Counted from the stretch's first letter, positions 33,140 to 42,659 are shown. The stretch is DNA of 45,600 bases from Methylomonas rosea (GCF_024505055.1 NZ_JANIBL010000039.1:1-45600); one strand, 5' to 3'. Notes: generated by a model not told the origin, from the letters alone. Numbers and translations are program-made.

Positions 33140-34879
33140 TCAATTGCGGTGTTTTTGTAAAAATTCCACGAAGCGCGGATAGATGTCTTGCGCGGCATTT
33201 TTACCCATGATCACATCGGCGTGGCCGTAATCGGGGAATAGATGCAGTTCGTGGCGGCCCGGCACGATTTGTTCCAGACGTTGATGGCAGACGATGTTGG
33301 AGTTGCGGAACAATGCATTGTCCTGGCCGGCGACGAACAGACACGGGGTGTCGATCTCGGCAGCATGCTGGAAATAATTGTCCGGCAAGCTCCGGTAACG
33401 CGGTTCATTGGGCTGATATTTCACGGCGGTGTTATTAGCGTTGACCATTTTCAACACATGCCGGTAGTAATTGACGCTACAGCCGCCGAACAAATCGCCG
33501 CAACGGCGATGCGTCACATCGTGCAGATTTTCGTGTTTGTACAACACCGGAAAACCCCAACCCCACATGAAACTGAGCATATGGCATTCCGGCGAGTCGC
33601 ATTCTTTATGAAATGCCGAAATCGCCGTCGCCAGCAATTTACCCGCCCCCCAACCCGGTTCGCGCCGCCAATAAGGGTTCAAATAATCCACGCCCAAAAT
33701 ATAATCGGCAGCCAGCGGCCCTAGATACAGCTTGATCTTGGCCGGCAGCGGCACGCACGGCGTCAGCGCCACGCCATTGGCGATCAGGCTGCGCACGCCG
33801 GTCACCGCTTTGCCGAACAGGCCCATGGTAAACGCCAAGGCCCCAAAGCAGTGGCTGATGACATGGATGCGTGCGGACGGGCCGACCGCCGCGCGCACGG
33901 TCGCGATAGCCGCCGGCATGTCGTACAGCGCCAGATCGTCGACATTGTAATTATGTCGGTGCAGATTATAGGAATAACGGTTGCTGATCCGGCCATCCAA
34001 GGTCCAGACATCGCTGAAACCGTGGTCCAGCAGATAGCTGGTCAGATTGTAATGTTCCGGCATGATGAACATATCGCTGGCGGCGGTCAGGCCCGGCACC
34101 AAAACCACCACGTCGTCACTGGTCGCGCGCTTGAAGCGCAACAAACTCAGGCCCAGTCGGTCGGCGGTGGTGAACGCATGCGTGCTGATTTCGGCATCCT
34201 TGACACCCTCGGTGGTGTATAGCGGAATTTCTCGTTCGAAACTGCCCATTTTTGGCGTCATGGCCGGTTTGTAAACCTCCCATAACGCGCCCAAAAAGAA
34301 ACCGCCGAAGCGTTCCACCGCATGCAGGCGGTCTTTTAACGTCTCGCCGCTGGCGCGTATCGTCGTCAATTGCTTGGCAAAGTCCATTACCTCGATATAC
34401 AGCAAGCCGGTGGCGTAGACCTTGGCTTTGGCTTCCTTATCCGCTTCCACATGGCCCTTGAATAAGTTGGTAAACAAGGTGGTGGTGTCGGCCCACAAAT
34501 CCGGACCGACGTTGTTTTGAATCTGCTTCCGCCCGCTCAGGGTCAGAGCCTGGCCATTGGCATCGGTAAAAAACAAGCGATAGAGCATTTGTTTGCGGTC
34601 GGCATCGGCGCTGTCGACGAACAAATTAAACACGCCTTTGTCGACGGTACGGCGGCCGCCGATCAAATCACCTTCCACATAGCCGATGGCCGCCGATTGG
34701 TGGGCGTCGGACTCCAGAAAAGTATCCAGGTCGTCGCTTTGGATAGTCAGATGAAACATGAAGTAATGGTTGTCTTCTTTGCCTTGCTTGTAACCGTCTT
34801 CAAAAGCGGTTTGGCCCAGGCTGAGATAGCCTTTCATTTCTTCAGTAAATTCGAACGAGGTTTTGTTGGTAGTTGTCAT
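33140..34879 (-). CDS. alpha/beta hydrolase with Cys in the nucleophile elbow
   Basis: 579 residues from the ATG at 34879 (AGGAA upstream). The N-terminal ~200 residues are a separate domain without a recognised fold. The hydrolase core follows: oxyanion region VVLVPGLTAAS, nucleophile elbow VISHCFGALAF with Cys344 where most hydrolases have Ser, Asp in VAGQDNALF, and His in PDYGHADVIMG. A Cys nucleophile is known in PHA synthases (GxCxG). It is 23 bp after the GMC oxidoreductase. Bacterial proteins that fuse these two domains exist, so the two products probably act on the same lipid substrate. Confidence 0.85.
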   Translation of the reverse strand: MTTTNKTSFEFTEEMKGYLSLGQTAFEDGYKQGKEDNHYFMFHLTIQSDDLDTFLESDAHQSAAIGYVEGDLIGGRRTVDKGVFNLFVDSADADRKQMLYRLFFTDANGQALTLSGRKQIQNNVGPDLWADTTTLFTNLFKGHVEADKEAKAKVYATGLLYIEVMDFAKQLTTIRASGETLKDRLHAVERFGGFFLGALWEVYKPAMTPKMGSFEREIPLYTTEGVKDAEISTHAFTTADRLGLSLLRFKRATSDDVVVLVPGLTAASDMFIMPEHYNLTSYLLDHGFSDVWTLDGRISNRYSYNLHRHNYNVDDLALYDMPAAIATVRAAVGPSARIHVISHCFGALAFTMGLFGKAVTGVRSLIANGVALTPCVPLPAKIKLYLGPLAADYILGVDYLNPYWRREPGWGAGKLLATAISAFHKECDSPECHMLSFMWGWGFPVLYKHENLHDVTHRRCGDLFGGCSVNYYRHVLKMVNANNTAVKYQPNEPRYRSLPDNYFQHAAEIDTPCLFVAGQDNALFRNSNIVCHQRLEQIVPGRHELHLFPDYGHADVIMGKNAAQDIYPRFVEFLQKHRN

Positions 34880-34902
34880 GTCAGTATTCCTGTGAATTGG
34901 GT

Positions 34903-36660
34903 TTAGACGCCCAGGCTGGCATCGGGTTTGATGCCGGTAATGCCTTCGGCAATCCACTCGGCTGTAGCCGAGATGGTCGCCACCGGGTTGGCACCGACTG
35001 CACTGGGCAGAATCGAACCATCAGCGACATACAAGCCGTGGTAGCCGAACACTTGGCCGCGCTGTTCGGGGTGGCCGCTGACCACGCCCTTGTCCGGTGA
35101 GTCGGCCAGGATACAGCCGCCTAAGGGATGCACGGTCACGTTATGGCGAATCGGCAACTCCCAGGTCGGCAAGGGGAAAAACCAATTGGATTTGACAAAT
35201 TTTTTAAAGCGCTCACCGGCGGTGAGTATGGCTTGATACAAACTCATGCTGGTATCTTGCGGCCAATCCAAATCGATATGGTCTGATTTATTAAGTGTCA
35301 GTGTGCCGTCGCCGTGATCCAGGCCCATACACAACATCACCACGGACTTCGAAGACAAATCGTCCTTTAATATTTCATGCAAAGAAAATCCCAACGAACC
35401 GTTCCAGACGCCGTTGCTCAGATATTTTTTCAACCATGTCACCAACGCTTTCAGGGCCCGCACCAATTTGCGCAATGTACTGGTTGGAAACGCGCCTTCG
35501 ATGTACCAAGCCAGCCAGGCTGGGTAAGAGGCGTCTTCCAATACAAATGCCTGATTGCGGTTGAAACGGTCGAACAAGTTGTAATCGGTGTATTGGGTGA
35601 TCACCGGTCCGTAGTTTGGGTCGGCGTCTTTTTTACCCTCGATAGCAAACGATAAAAAGTCGCCGTTGCCGGAAAACCAGCGGCCCAATTGTTCGCTAAG
35701 TTTGGGCAGGCTGCGATGCACATCGCGACAGCGCAGCAATAGTTCGTTGCTGCCGAAGGTGCCCGCCGAAACCACCACGCGGCGGGTTTTCAGGCTTTGC
35801 GACTGTCCCGAGGCAAAATTCTGAAATTCCACCCGATAACCGAATTCGCCGCTGGCCGAGCTGTCGTCGTCGCCGTGTTGGTTGAGTGGGACGATTTTTT
35901 CGGCTTGGCAGTCGGTAAACACTTGGCCGCCATGGGTCTGTTGGCCGGCGTGGATGTAGTTGAGGTCGAGGGTATTTTTGGAGTGGGTGTTGCAACCGAC
36001 ATCGCATTCGCCGCAGTAGGTGCAGGAGGTTTGCGTGGCGCCGTAGCGGTTTTTTTCTTGCAAACCAATGGGGGTTGGTGAATCCGAACCCTGGTAGTTG
36101 TAATCGTTGCCAAAGAATACGCAAATGTCGGCCAGTTTACTGGTGCGATTTTCGTGGGTGGCAAACTCTTGAAACAATTCGGTGCGGACGATTTTTCGGC
36201 GGTCGTCGGTTTGCCAGGATGGCACTGGGCGGGCGCCCAAAACTTGTTTCGCCACTTGGTAATAGGGGGCGAGAGTGGTTTTATCCAAGCCGGTCGGCCA
36301 GCCTTGCTCGAAGACCTGTTCGGGCGGTTCGAGGAAGACGTTGGCATAAATCAGTGAGCCGCCGCCCAGGCCCGCCGAAATGACCGCATCCATTTTCTTG
36401 TAATTTCGGATGTCGAACAGGCCGCGCAGATTCTTGTTTTGAATATGACGCGGCCGTTCTACCGCGTCGCCTTCCAAGCTCCAAAAGCTGTCGGCAATTT
36501 GTTTGGGTGAGCGGGCGAAAGAGCCCATCGGATACTGCCTGCCACGTTCCAGTAGCAAGACCTTGGAACCCCACTTTTGCGCGAGCCGGCAAAAGCTGAT
36601 GGCGCCGCCGAAGCCGCTACCGATGACTATCGCTTCGTAGTCGAAGATCTGACTAGTCAT
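34903..36660 (-). CDS. GMC (cholesterol-oxidase-like) FAD oxidoreductase with CxxCxxCxxxC motif
   Basis: 585 residues, GAGG before the ATG. FAD-binding VIGSGFGGAISF near the N-terminus; LGGGSLIYANVF; the active-site HPLGGC in NVTVHPLGGCILAD; and a C-terminal FAD closing segment YVADGSILPSAVGANP. Residues 213-223 carry four cysteines spaced C-x2-C-x2-C-x3-C (TSCTYCGECDVGC), a pattern able to hold a [4Fe-4S] cluster. The cholesterol-oxidase subfamily oxidises hydroxyl groups of sterols or similar lipids. Methylococcales make sterols and hopanoids, which makes such a substrate conceivable. First gene of the three-gene operon. No signal peptide is seen. Confidence 0.9.
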   Translation of the reverse strand: MTSQIFDYEAIVIGSGFGGAISFCRLAQKWGSKVLLLERGRQYPMGSFARSPKQIADSFWSLEGDAVERPRHIQNKNLRGLFDIRNYKKMDAVISAGLGGGSLIYANVFLEPPEQVFEQGWPTGLDKTTLAPYYQVAKQVLGARPVPSWQTDDRRKIVRTELFQEFATHENRTSKLADICVFFGNDYNYQGSDSPTPIGLQEKNRYGATQTSCTYCGECDVGCNTHSKNTLDLNYIHAGQQTHGGQVFTDCQAEKIVPLNQHGDDDSSASGEFGYRVEFQNFASGQSQSLKTRRVVVSAGTFGSNELLLRCRDVHRSLPKLSEQLGRWFSGNGDFLSFAIEGKKDADPNYGPVITQYTDYNLFDRFNRNQAFVLEDASYPAWLAWYIEGAFPTSTLRKLVRALKALVTWLKKYLSNGVWNGSLGFSLHEILKDDLSSKSVVMLCMGLDHGDGTLTLNKSDHIDLDWPQDTSMSLYQAILTAGERFKKFVKSNWFFPLPTWELPIRHNVTVHPLGGCILADSPDKGVVSGHPEQRGQVFGYHGLYVADGSILPSAVGANPVATISATAEWIAEGITGIKPDASLGV

Positions 36661-36951
36661 TTACACCTCCTCAAGAATGATTTTTTATTATTATTGGCTC
36701 ATTGTCCTGCTATCGGATGTTAAAGAAAAACGGTGTTGCCGGGTAAAGCCTGTTGCTAAAACCCTGTACAGAACAATGTCTTACGGCATCATGCGTCAAT
36801 GCTGCTTCGGCAGTATAGCCTAGTTTTCGCCGTGATTCGATTATTGCGCGACGCGTTCCGGGCAGAGCCGAGCAAGGCGTTAAACATTCCGTGTTTCAGG
36901 GGTATGCAAGCTATACTGAAGGCCATTTTTAGTGAAAGGTGAGGAGCTGTT

Positions 36952-38181
36952 ATGAAGAAAATATCCGTCAAAAATCCGGTGGTGGAGATCGACGGCGATG
37001 AAATGACCCGCATCATCTGGCATTTCATTAAAGACAAGTTGATTCTGCCTTACCTGGATCTGCAAATCGATTATTACGACTTAGGCATAGAGCAGCGCGA
37101 TGCCACCGACGACCAAGTCACCATCGATGCCGCCCACGCTATCCAAAAGCACGGCGTAGGCATCAAATGCGCCACCATCACCCCGGACGAAGCGCGGGTG
37201 GAAGAATTTGGCCTGAAAAAAATGTACAAATCGCCGAACGGCACGATACGTAACATCTTGGACGGCACCGTGTTTCGCGAGCCTATTATTTGTAGCAACG
37301 TACCGCGCCTGGTACCGAATTGGACTCAGCCAATCTGCATCGGCCGGCACGCATTCGGCGACCAATACCGCGCCACCGATTTCGTCACCAAGGGTAAAGG
37401 CAAATTAAAAATCAGCTTTACGCCTGATGACGGTGGCCCTGAACAAAGTTTTGAGGTCTATCATTTCGAAGGCGACGGCGTGGCCTTGGCGATGTACAAC
37501 ACCGACGAATCTATCGCCGGTTTCGCCCGTAGTTGTTTCAATGTGGCGCTGGATAGGGGCTGGCCGCTGTACCTATCCACTAAAAATACCATCCTGAAAA
37601 AATACGACGGCCGCTTCAAGGACATCTTCGAAGAAATTTACCAGGCCGAGTACAAACACCTGTACGAAGCCAAAGGCATAGTCTACGAACATAAGCTGAT
37701 CGACGATATGGTGGCGTCTGCGTTGAAATGGAACGGCGCGTTTGTCTGGGCCTGCAAAAACTACGACGGCGATGTGCAATCCGACACCGTGGCGCAAGGC
37801 TTCGGTTCGCTGGGTTTGATGACATCTACATTGGTCACGCCGGACGGAAAAACCATGGAAGCCGAGGCCGCTCACGGCACGGTTACCCGCCATTACCGCA
37901 TGCATCAGCAGGGCAAAAAAACCTCCACAAATCCGATTGCGTCGATTTTTGCCTGGACTCGCGGTCTGGCGTTTCGTGGCAAATTGGACGGCAACGCCGA
38001 GCTAATTAACTTTTGCGAAACCCTGGAAAAAGTCTGCGTCGATACCGTCGAAGCCGGACAAATGACCAAGGATTTAGCCTTGTGTATTTACGGTGACGAT
38101 TTGAACGACTCGCATTATTTAACGACCGAGGATTTTCTGGAGGCCCTGCGCGTCAATCTCGAGCAAAGCCTTTCCGCTTGA
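36952..38181 (+). CDS. icd: NADP-dependent isocitrate dehydrogenase, eukaryote-like subfamily
   Basis: 409 residues, complete. [37 protein letters not shown], the cofactor-determining [13 protein letters not shown] block ([15 protein letters not shown]) and [13 protein letters not shown] are those of the dimeric subfamily II found in mitochondria and some bacteria, not of the E. coli-type enzyme. Converts isocitrate to 2-oxoglutarate in the TCA cycle. GAGG precedes the ATG. Monocistronic, with its own terminator. Divergent from the GMC operon across a 291-bp gap. Confidence 0.97.
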   Translation: MKKISVKNPVVEIDGDEMTRIIWHFIKDKLILPYLDLQIDYYDLGIEQRDATDDQVTIDAAHAIQKHGVGIKCATITPDEARVEEFGLKKMYKSPNGTIRNILDGTVFREPIICSNVPRLVPNWTQPICIGRHAFGDQYRATDFVTKGKGKLKISFTPDDGGPEQSFEVYHFEGDGVALAMYNTDESIAGFARSCFNVALDRGWPLYLSTKNTILKKYDGRFKDIFEEIYQAEYKHLYEAKGIVYEHKLIDDMVASALKWNGAFVWACKNYDGDVQSDTVAQGFGSLGLMTSTLVTPDGKTMEAEAAHGTVTRHYRMHQQGKKTSTNPIASIFAWTRGLAFRGKLDGNAELINFCETLEKVCVDTVEAGQMTKDLALCIYGDDLNDSHYLTTEDFLEALRVNLEQSLSA

Positions 38182-38195
38182 TGCGGTTTTTGCAA

Positions 38196-38230
38196 TTCGC
38201 TGGGTTTAGTCGTAATCCCAGCGAACTTTT
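38196..38230 (+). terminator. rho-independent terminator of icd
   Basis: Nine-bp stem ttcgctggg (38196-38204) with its complement at 38217-38225, followed by ctttt. It lies 15 bases after the icd stop codon. Confidence 0.82.
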
Positions 38231-38316
38231 AAGTTGCCTACTCGCTCACAGAACACTACGGAATCATTGCTACAATCCAGGCTAAGTTAATTACTCAGCC
38301 CATAGGTATACAAATC

Positions 38317-38976
38317 ATGCGCTTATTACTGGTAGAAGACGATGCCATCCTCGGTGATGGTTTGAAAGCCGGCTTGACTATGGAAGGTTATGCCGTGGAT
38401 TGGCTAATCGACGGTGCGCAGGCCGACGAAGCGCTGAAACTGAACCATTATGATCTGGTTGTCTTGGACCTGAACCTGCCGCGCATGGACGGCATGAGCG
38501 TGTTAAAAAACCTGCGCCGCCGTAAGGACAGTACCCCGGTTTTGGTATTGACAGCTCGCGAAGGCGTTGCCGAACGGGTGGCCGGGCTGGATAATGGCGC
38601 CGACGACTTTGTCACCAAACCCTTCGACTTAGCGGAAATTTGCGCACGTTTGCGTGCATTGGCCCGCCGCCATGATGGGCATAGCTTACCCTTGCTGGAG
38701 CACAAAGGCGTTACTATTGATCCGGCCGCCCACCAAGTGTATTTCAATGGCAAGCCGGTTGATTTGGCGCAAAAGGAATTTGAAGTACTCAGCTATCTAA
38801 TGGGACATATCGGCCAGGTCATTTCCCGAGCCCGATTGGAAGAGTCCTTATATGCCTGGGGTTCCGAAGTAGAAAGCAATGCCGTGGAAGTGCATATCCA
38901 TCATCTGCGGAAAAAACTGGATACCAATCTGATTCGCACCATACGCGGGGTCGGTTACATCATCGACGAGAACTAA
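38317..38976 (+). CDS. OmpR-family response regulator
   Basis: 219 residues. Receiver domain with phosphoacceptor Asp51 in LVVLDLNLPRMDG and Lys in FVTKPFDLAE, then a winged-helix DNA-binding domain (~130-219) with VEVHIHHLRKKL and the C-terminal IRTIRGVGYIID. Closest in style to QseB/PmrA. The stop overlaps the start of the histidine kinase gene (TAATG), so the pair is coupled. The signal and target genes are not evident. Confidence 0.95.
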   Translation: MRLLLVEDDAILGDGLKAGLTMEGYAVDWLIDGAQADEALKLNHYDLVVLDLNLPRMDGMSVLKNLRRRKDSTPVLVLTAREGVAERVAGLDNGADDFVTKPFDLAEICARLRALARRHDGHSLPLLEHKGVTIDPAAHQVYFNGKPVDLAQKEFEVLSYLMGHIGQVISRARLEESLYAWGSEVESNAVEVHIHHLRKKLDTNLIRTIRGVGYIIDEN

Positions 38977-40388
38977 TGGCCAAACGTTCTTGTCTGGCGC
39001 CACGCTCCCTGAAAAAGCAGCTGCTGCTGTCGCTCCTAACTTCGCTGTTGCTGGTTTGGGGCGTTACCGCCTACATCAGTTACAAACAAACCCGCGACGA
39101 AGTCACCGAACTATTCAACGCCGAACTAGCGCAGTCGGCTCGCGTGGTGCACGCCTTTGTCGAGAACATGGTCCGGCAGCGGGCGCTGACCAAGCTTTGG
39201 GAGCGCGATAAAACCCCTGAGTTGTTCGACACACCTATCCTCGGTCACAAGTACGAACGCAAGATTGCCTTTCAGTTGCGTTCAGTGAAAGAGGGGCTGG
39301 TGTTGCGCTCGGAAAGCGCACCGGAATTTGCGCTGTCCTTGACGCGAAACGGCTACAGCGAAACCATGCTGGATGGACAGCTGTGGCATGTATTCAGTTT
39401 GAGTACCGAAAACGGTAATTATGTGATTCATGTCGGTCAGCGTGACGACATCCGCCGGGAATTGGTGGAAGGCATTGCCGGCCAGCAAGTGATCGGCTTT
39501 TTGATCGCATTGCCGATATTGGGCGTGATGATTTGGTGGATTGTCAGTCGCACCTTGTCGCCGGTCAATCAGGTCAAGGAACAATTGGCCAGCCGTGCCG
39601 CCGGCTATCTGCAACCACTGTCGGTTGATAATTTGCCGGACGAAGTATTGCCGGTAGTCACGCAAATCAACAGCTTGTTTGCGATGCTGGAACAGGCTTT
39701 TGCTAACGAACGCAACTTTACCTCCGACGCCTCCCACGAACTACGCACCCCGCTGGCCGGTCTGTTGACGCAAATTCAGGTGGCGCAAAAAACCACCGAT
39801 ACGCAGATGCGCGACCAGGCCTTGCAAAAAGCCCAGCAAGCGGTGTCGCGGATGACGCACACGGTGCAGCAATTGCTGACTTTGTCGCGAGTACAGCATC
39901 AACAGGCCGGGATTGCCAAGCAGTCTGTTGATGTTAACGAAGCCTTGATCGAAGTGATTTCCGACCTGGACCACGCTGCCCGCGACAAGCGTATCGAAAT
40001 TGAATTGCAAGGCGAGTCGGGTCTGTTGATAGACGCCAATCCGCAGCTGTTTCAAGTGTTGATACGCAACTTGATCGATAACGCCATCAAATATTCGCCT
40101 ATTGAAGGGCATATCAAAGTAGCTTGTCGCTGCGAAAATAACCGCTTGCAGTTGACTGTAGACGACAGCGGCCCCGGCGTCGCCGACGACGATTACCAGC
40201 GCATCACCCAGCGCTTTTACCGTTGCGTGGAAACCGCCAATAGCGTTGAGGGTAGCGGCTTGGGGTTGTCCATCGTGCAGCGCATTGTGGCCTTGCATGC
40301 GGCGGATATTGATTTTGCCAAGTCGGGGTTGGGTGGTTTGCAAGCGCGGTTAGAAATGGATTTGGCGGGCTCTGCGTCGGTAAAGTAG
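38976..40388 (+). CDS. sensor histidine kinase
   Basis: 470 residues. Two membrane segments (~15-34 and ~172-192) bracket a periplasmic sensor domain of about 135 residues, then a HAMP linker, an H box with His254 in TSDASHELRTPLAG, an N box in LIRNLIDNAIKYSP, and G boxes DDSGPGVADDD and GSGLGLSIV. The layout matches QseC/PmrB-like kinases. No metal-binding pattern stands out in the sensor domain. The gene overlaps its regulator by one base and forms one operon with it. Confidence 0.95.
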   Translation: MAKRSCLAPRSLKKQLLLSLLTSLLLVWGVTAYISYKQTRDEVTELFNAELAQSARVVHAFVENMVRQRALTKLWERDKTPELFDTPILGHKYERKIAFQLRSVKEGLVLRSESAPEFALSLTRNGYSETMLDGQLWHVFSLSTENGNYVIHVGQRDDIRRELVEGIAGQQVIGFLIALPILGVMIWWIVSRTLSPVNQVKEQLASRAAGYLQPLSVDNLPDEVLPVVTQINSLFAMLEQAFANERNFTSDASHELRTPLAGLLTQIQVAQKTTDTQMRDQALQKAQQAVSRMTHTVQQLLTLSRVQHQQAGIAKQSVDVNEALIEVISDLDHAARDKRIEIELQGESGLLIDANPQLFQVLIRNLIDNAIKYSPIEGHIKVACRCENNRLQLTVDDSGPGVADDDYQRITQRFYRCVETANSVEGSGLGLSIVQRIVALHAADIDFAKSGLGGLQARLEMDLAGSASVK

Positions 40389-40401
40389 GTTTTCACTCAC
40401 A

Positions 40402-40423
40402 GGTCGAATCAATTCGGCCCCAC
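40402..40423. repeat. partial copy of a dispersed intergenic repeat
   Basis: The 22 bases match the right arm of the inverted repeat at 42635-42659 at 18 positions (ggtcgaat..aatt.g.ccc.ac). It is located just after the histidine kinase gene. Confidence 0.55.
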
Positions 40424-40618
40424 ATGCCTTTTTCCCCTGATTATCAAGCTCCAACTTGGAAATCCTAACGCCTGGCGGGCGCATTGCTTCCCTTGGATTT
40501 GAGAAGCTGGGGCTTGGAATCTAGGCGAAAAGTGTGGCTATACTGTCTAGGCGTTTTGGACTTTTTCAGCCAACGGCCAGCATTGTGTTTATCCATCACC
40601 TCTCCCCGTATCTTAATC

Positions 40619-41197
40619 ATGCTTAATCGAATCATCGTAAACTGGGTTTACGGAGGCTTCATGGCCGGGCTGCTTTTGCTGTTGCTTATGCCCTTGCTGA
40701 CAGCATCGTGGTCAACAGCGTTAACGGCGACGTTTGTTTTGTTGCCGGTTTATATGCTGCATCAATACGAAGAGCACGACCATGATCGTTTCCGTCTGTT
40801 CTTCAATGCAACGATTGGCAAAGGCAAAGAAGTACTCTCGCCAACAGCGGTATTCATCATCAATGTTCCCGGAGTGTGGGGCGTCATCACCTTGTCGTTG
40901 TATTTGGCGGCAGCTGGCAATGTCGGCTGGGCGCTAATCGCGGTGTATCTGGTGCTGGTTAATGCTTTAGTCCACGTTATCCATGCCTTCGTCTTCCGCG
41001 GCTACAATCCCGGCCTTGGTACTGCGTTGGCGCTGTTCGTACCCTTTGGCGCCTATGCCTTGCGGCAGGTGCAAATCGCCGGCGGAGGAACGCCAATGTT
41101 CCATGCGATAGGCCTAGTAGCGGCCATTGCTATCCACGCGGCTATTTTGCTGCATGTGCGGCGCCAGCTGAAATCCAAGCGAGGATACGGAATTTAG
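40619..41197 (+). CDS. HXXEE-domain membrane protein
   Basis: 192 residues from the ATG at 40619; the frame can extend to a TTG at 40484, but without a binding site. About five membrane segments. The motif that names the family is His48-Gln-Tyr-Glu51-Glu52 in YMLHQYEEHDHD, and further conserved residues are in VNALVHVIHAFVFRGYNPG. Clustered His, Glu and Asp at the membrane face could bind metal, but the family function is unknown. No operon partner is clear; it sits 163 bp before the copper cluster on the same strand. Confidence 0.8.
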   Translation: MLNRIIVNWVYGGFMAGLLLLLLMPLLTASWSTALTATFVLLPVYMLHQYEEHDHDRFRLFFNATIGKGKEVLSPTAVFIINVPGVWGVITLSLYLAAAGNVGWALIAVYLVLVNALVHVIHAFVFRGYNPGLGTALALFVPFGAYALRQVQIAGGGTPMFHAIGLVAAIAIHAAILLHVRRQLKSKRGYGI

Positions 41198-41360
41198 GGA
41201 AAACGAAATCGTATCGATATTCCACTATTGCACCAATCCTGGCGCGTCTCGGGTTTAAGCGGCAAAACCGCCTGGCAGGTTAAACCGCAATCCCCAGTTC
41301 TGCTTTGTGTGGCAATATGGTCTAATCATCGCCCCGTTTTATTTTTAAGTGATCGATCTC

Positions 41361-42584
41361 ATGCCTAATTTCAAGGCTCGCATTTTGGGCGGCTGTTTAG
41401 TCGTTGCTTTGGCTTTGTTCGGTTGTAGCGAGCAAGCTTTCGAGCCGTTTTCCACGCCAGTCTTGCGTGCTAATGTCCTCAGTCCTATCGATGCTCAAGC
41501 TCTTTCCCTACCGAACCTGGTCAGTTTCGATGTCTATGTCGACCGGCAGACCGTGCATGCAGTCTTCGTCGCGACGCCAACCGGCAGTAAACAACCTTAT
41601 ATAGGCTATATGCATTCCGAAGACGGCGGTTTGCATTGGTCGCAGCCCAGCGCATTAAGCCAGCAATTTTCCCAACCCGTCGAGGCGAAAATCGGCAACG
41701 ATATACAAATTGCCGCAGCCGGCGACAAATTGCTGGTGGTCTGGCAAACTACCGGCGAATTACCGGGGATGGGGCCGCTGTTGACGGTTTATTCCAATGA
41801 CGCCGGTAAAACCTGGCAGCAAGGGGCCAAGCTGACCGGCAGCGATGCCGATCAATCGCATCATGAATTATTGGCGGATACTGAAGGCCGCTTTCATGCG
41901 GTGTGGCTGGATGACCGAGACGAAAATGGTTATCAGGGCGTGCGCTATGCGCGAAGCAGCGATGCCGGCAAAACCTGGGAGCTGGCGCAAACTATCGATG
42001 ACTCCAGTTGCTCGTGCTGCTGGAACCGCTTGGCTCTCGGTGCCGATAGTAAATTGAACGTGCTGTATCGGGATATGAAACCGCGCGACATGGCGCTGGC
42101 GCAAACTGCCGATGGCGGCGCGAGTTGGCAACGCCTGAGTACGGTTGGTGAGTTCAACTGGGTTTTCGACGGCTGCCCCCATAACGGCGGCGGTTTGACT
42201 GTCGCTGGCGACGGCTCCTTGCATAGTCTGGTGTGGACTGGCGCAGAAAATCAGGTCGGGCTGTATCATATGCAATCCACCAACAGCGGCAAAAGCTGGA
42301 CTACGCCGCAGCGTATTGGCGAAGCCGGCGCATTTCATGCGGACATCGCTTTTGGTGCCGGGCGCTTGGTCGCGGTTTGGGATGCACTGGGGCCGGAGGG
42401 TTCTAAAGTGTTTGTCTCGGAATCCGCCGATAATGGCGGACACTGGTCGGCGGGGAAACAGTTATCCTCGGCTAGCGGTTCGGCTACATTTCCGCGCATC
42501 GTCGCCACGCCCACTGGCTTGCTGGCGATGTGGTTAGAGCAAACGGCGACCGGCAAGCAATGGTCGGCGGCGGTTTTACAATAG
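41361..42584 (+). CDS. Asp-box (BNR/sialidase-like) lipoprotein with a Cys-rich patch
   Basis: 407 residues from the ATG at 41361. Lipobox LFGC at Cys22 with Ser next to it, which would favour the outer membrane. Six Asp-box repeats (SEDGGLHW, SNDAGKTW, SSDAGKTW, TADGGASW, STNSGKSW, SADNGGHW) indicate a six-bladed propeller. Unusual for such proteins are SSCSCCWNRLAL (three Cys) and FDGCPHNGGG, about 50 residues apart, which could make a copper site. No sialidase catalytic triad was recognised. It heads the cluster with CopC and a HupE-like protein, so a metal role is more likely than sugar cleavage. Confidence 0.8.
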   Translation: MPNFKARILGGCLVVALALFGCSEQAFEPFSTPVLRANVLSPIDAQALSLPNLVSFDVYVDRQTVHAVFVATPTGSKQPYIGYMHSEDGGLHWSQPSALSQQFSQPVEAKIGNDIQIAAAGDKLLVVWQTTGELPGMGPLLTVYSNDAGKTWQQGAKLTGSDADQSHHELLADTEGRFHAVWLDDRDENGYQGVRYARSSDAGKTWELAQTIDDSSCSCCWNRLALGADSKLNVLYRDMKPRDMALAQTADGGASWQRLSTVGEFNWVFDGCPHNGGGLTVAGDGSLHSLVWTGAENQVGLYHMQSTNSGKSWTTPQRIGEAGAFHADIAFGAGRLVAVWDALGPEGSKVFVSESADNGGHWSAGKQLSSASGSATFPRIVATPTGLLAMWLEQTATGKQWSAAVLQ

Positions 42585-42597
42585 CTTTGGATATATC

Positions 42598-42659
42598 GTA
42601 GGGTCGAATTTATTCGCCCTTTCGGTTAAAAAGCAAAGGTCGAATGAATTTGACCCTAC
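42598..42659. repeat. imperfect inverted repeat element
   Basis: Two 25-base arms (42598-42622 and 42635-42659) match at 22 positions, with a 12-base loop. The core gtagggtcgaattnattcg occurs in partial form near 40402. It is probably a dispersed small repeat, which may fold as a terminator between the lipoprotein gene and copC. Confidence 0.75.

Noticed and set aside
39741..40343. 200-codon minus-strand frame inside the histidine kinase gene
   Set aside because: The kinase boxes are intact on the plus strand; the antisense frame is a shadow.
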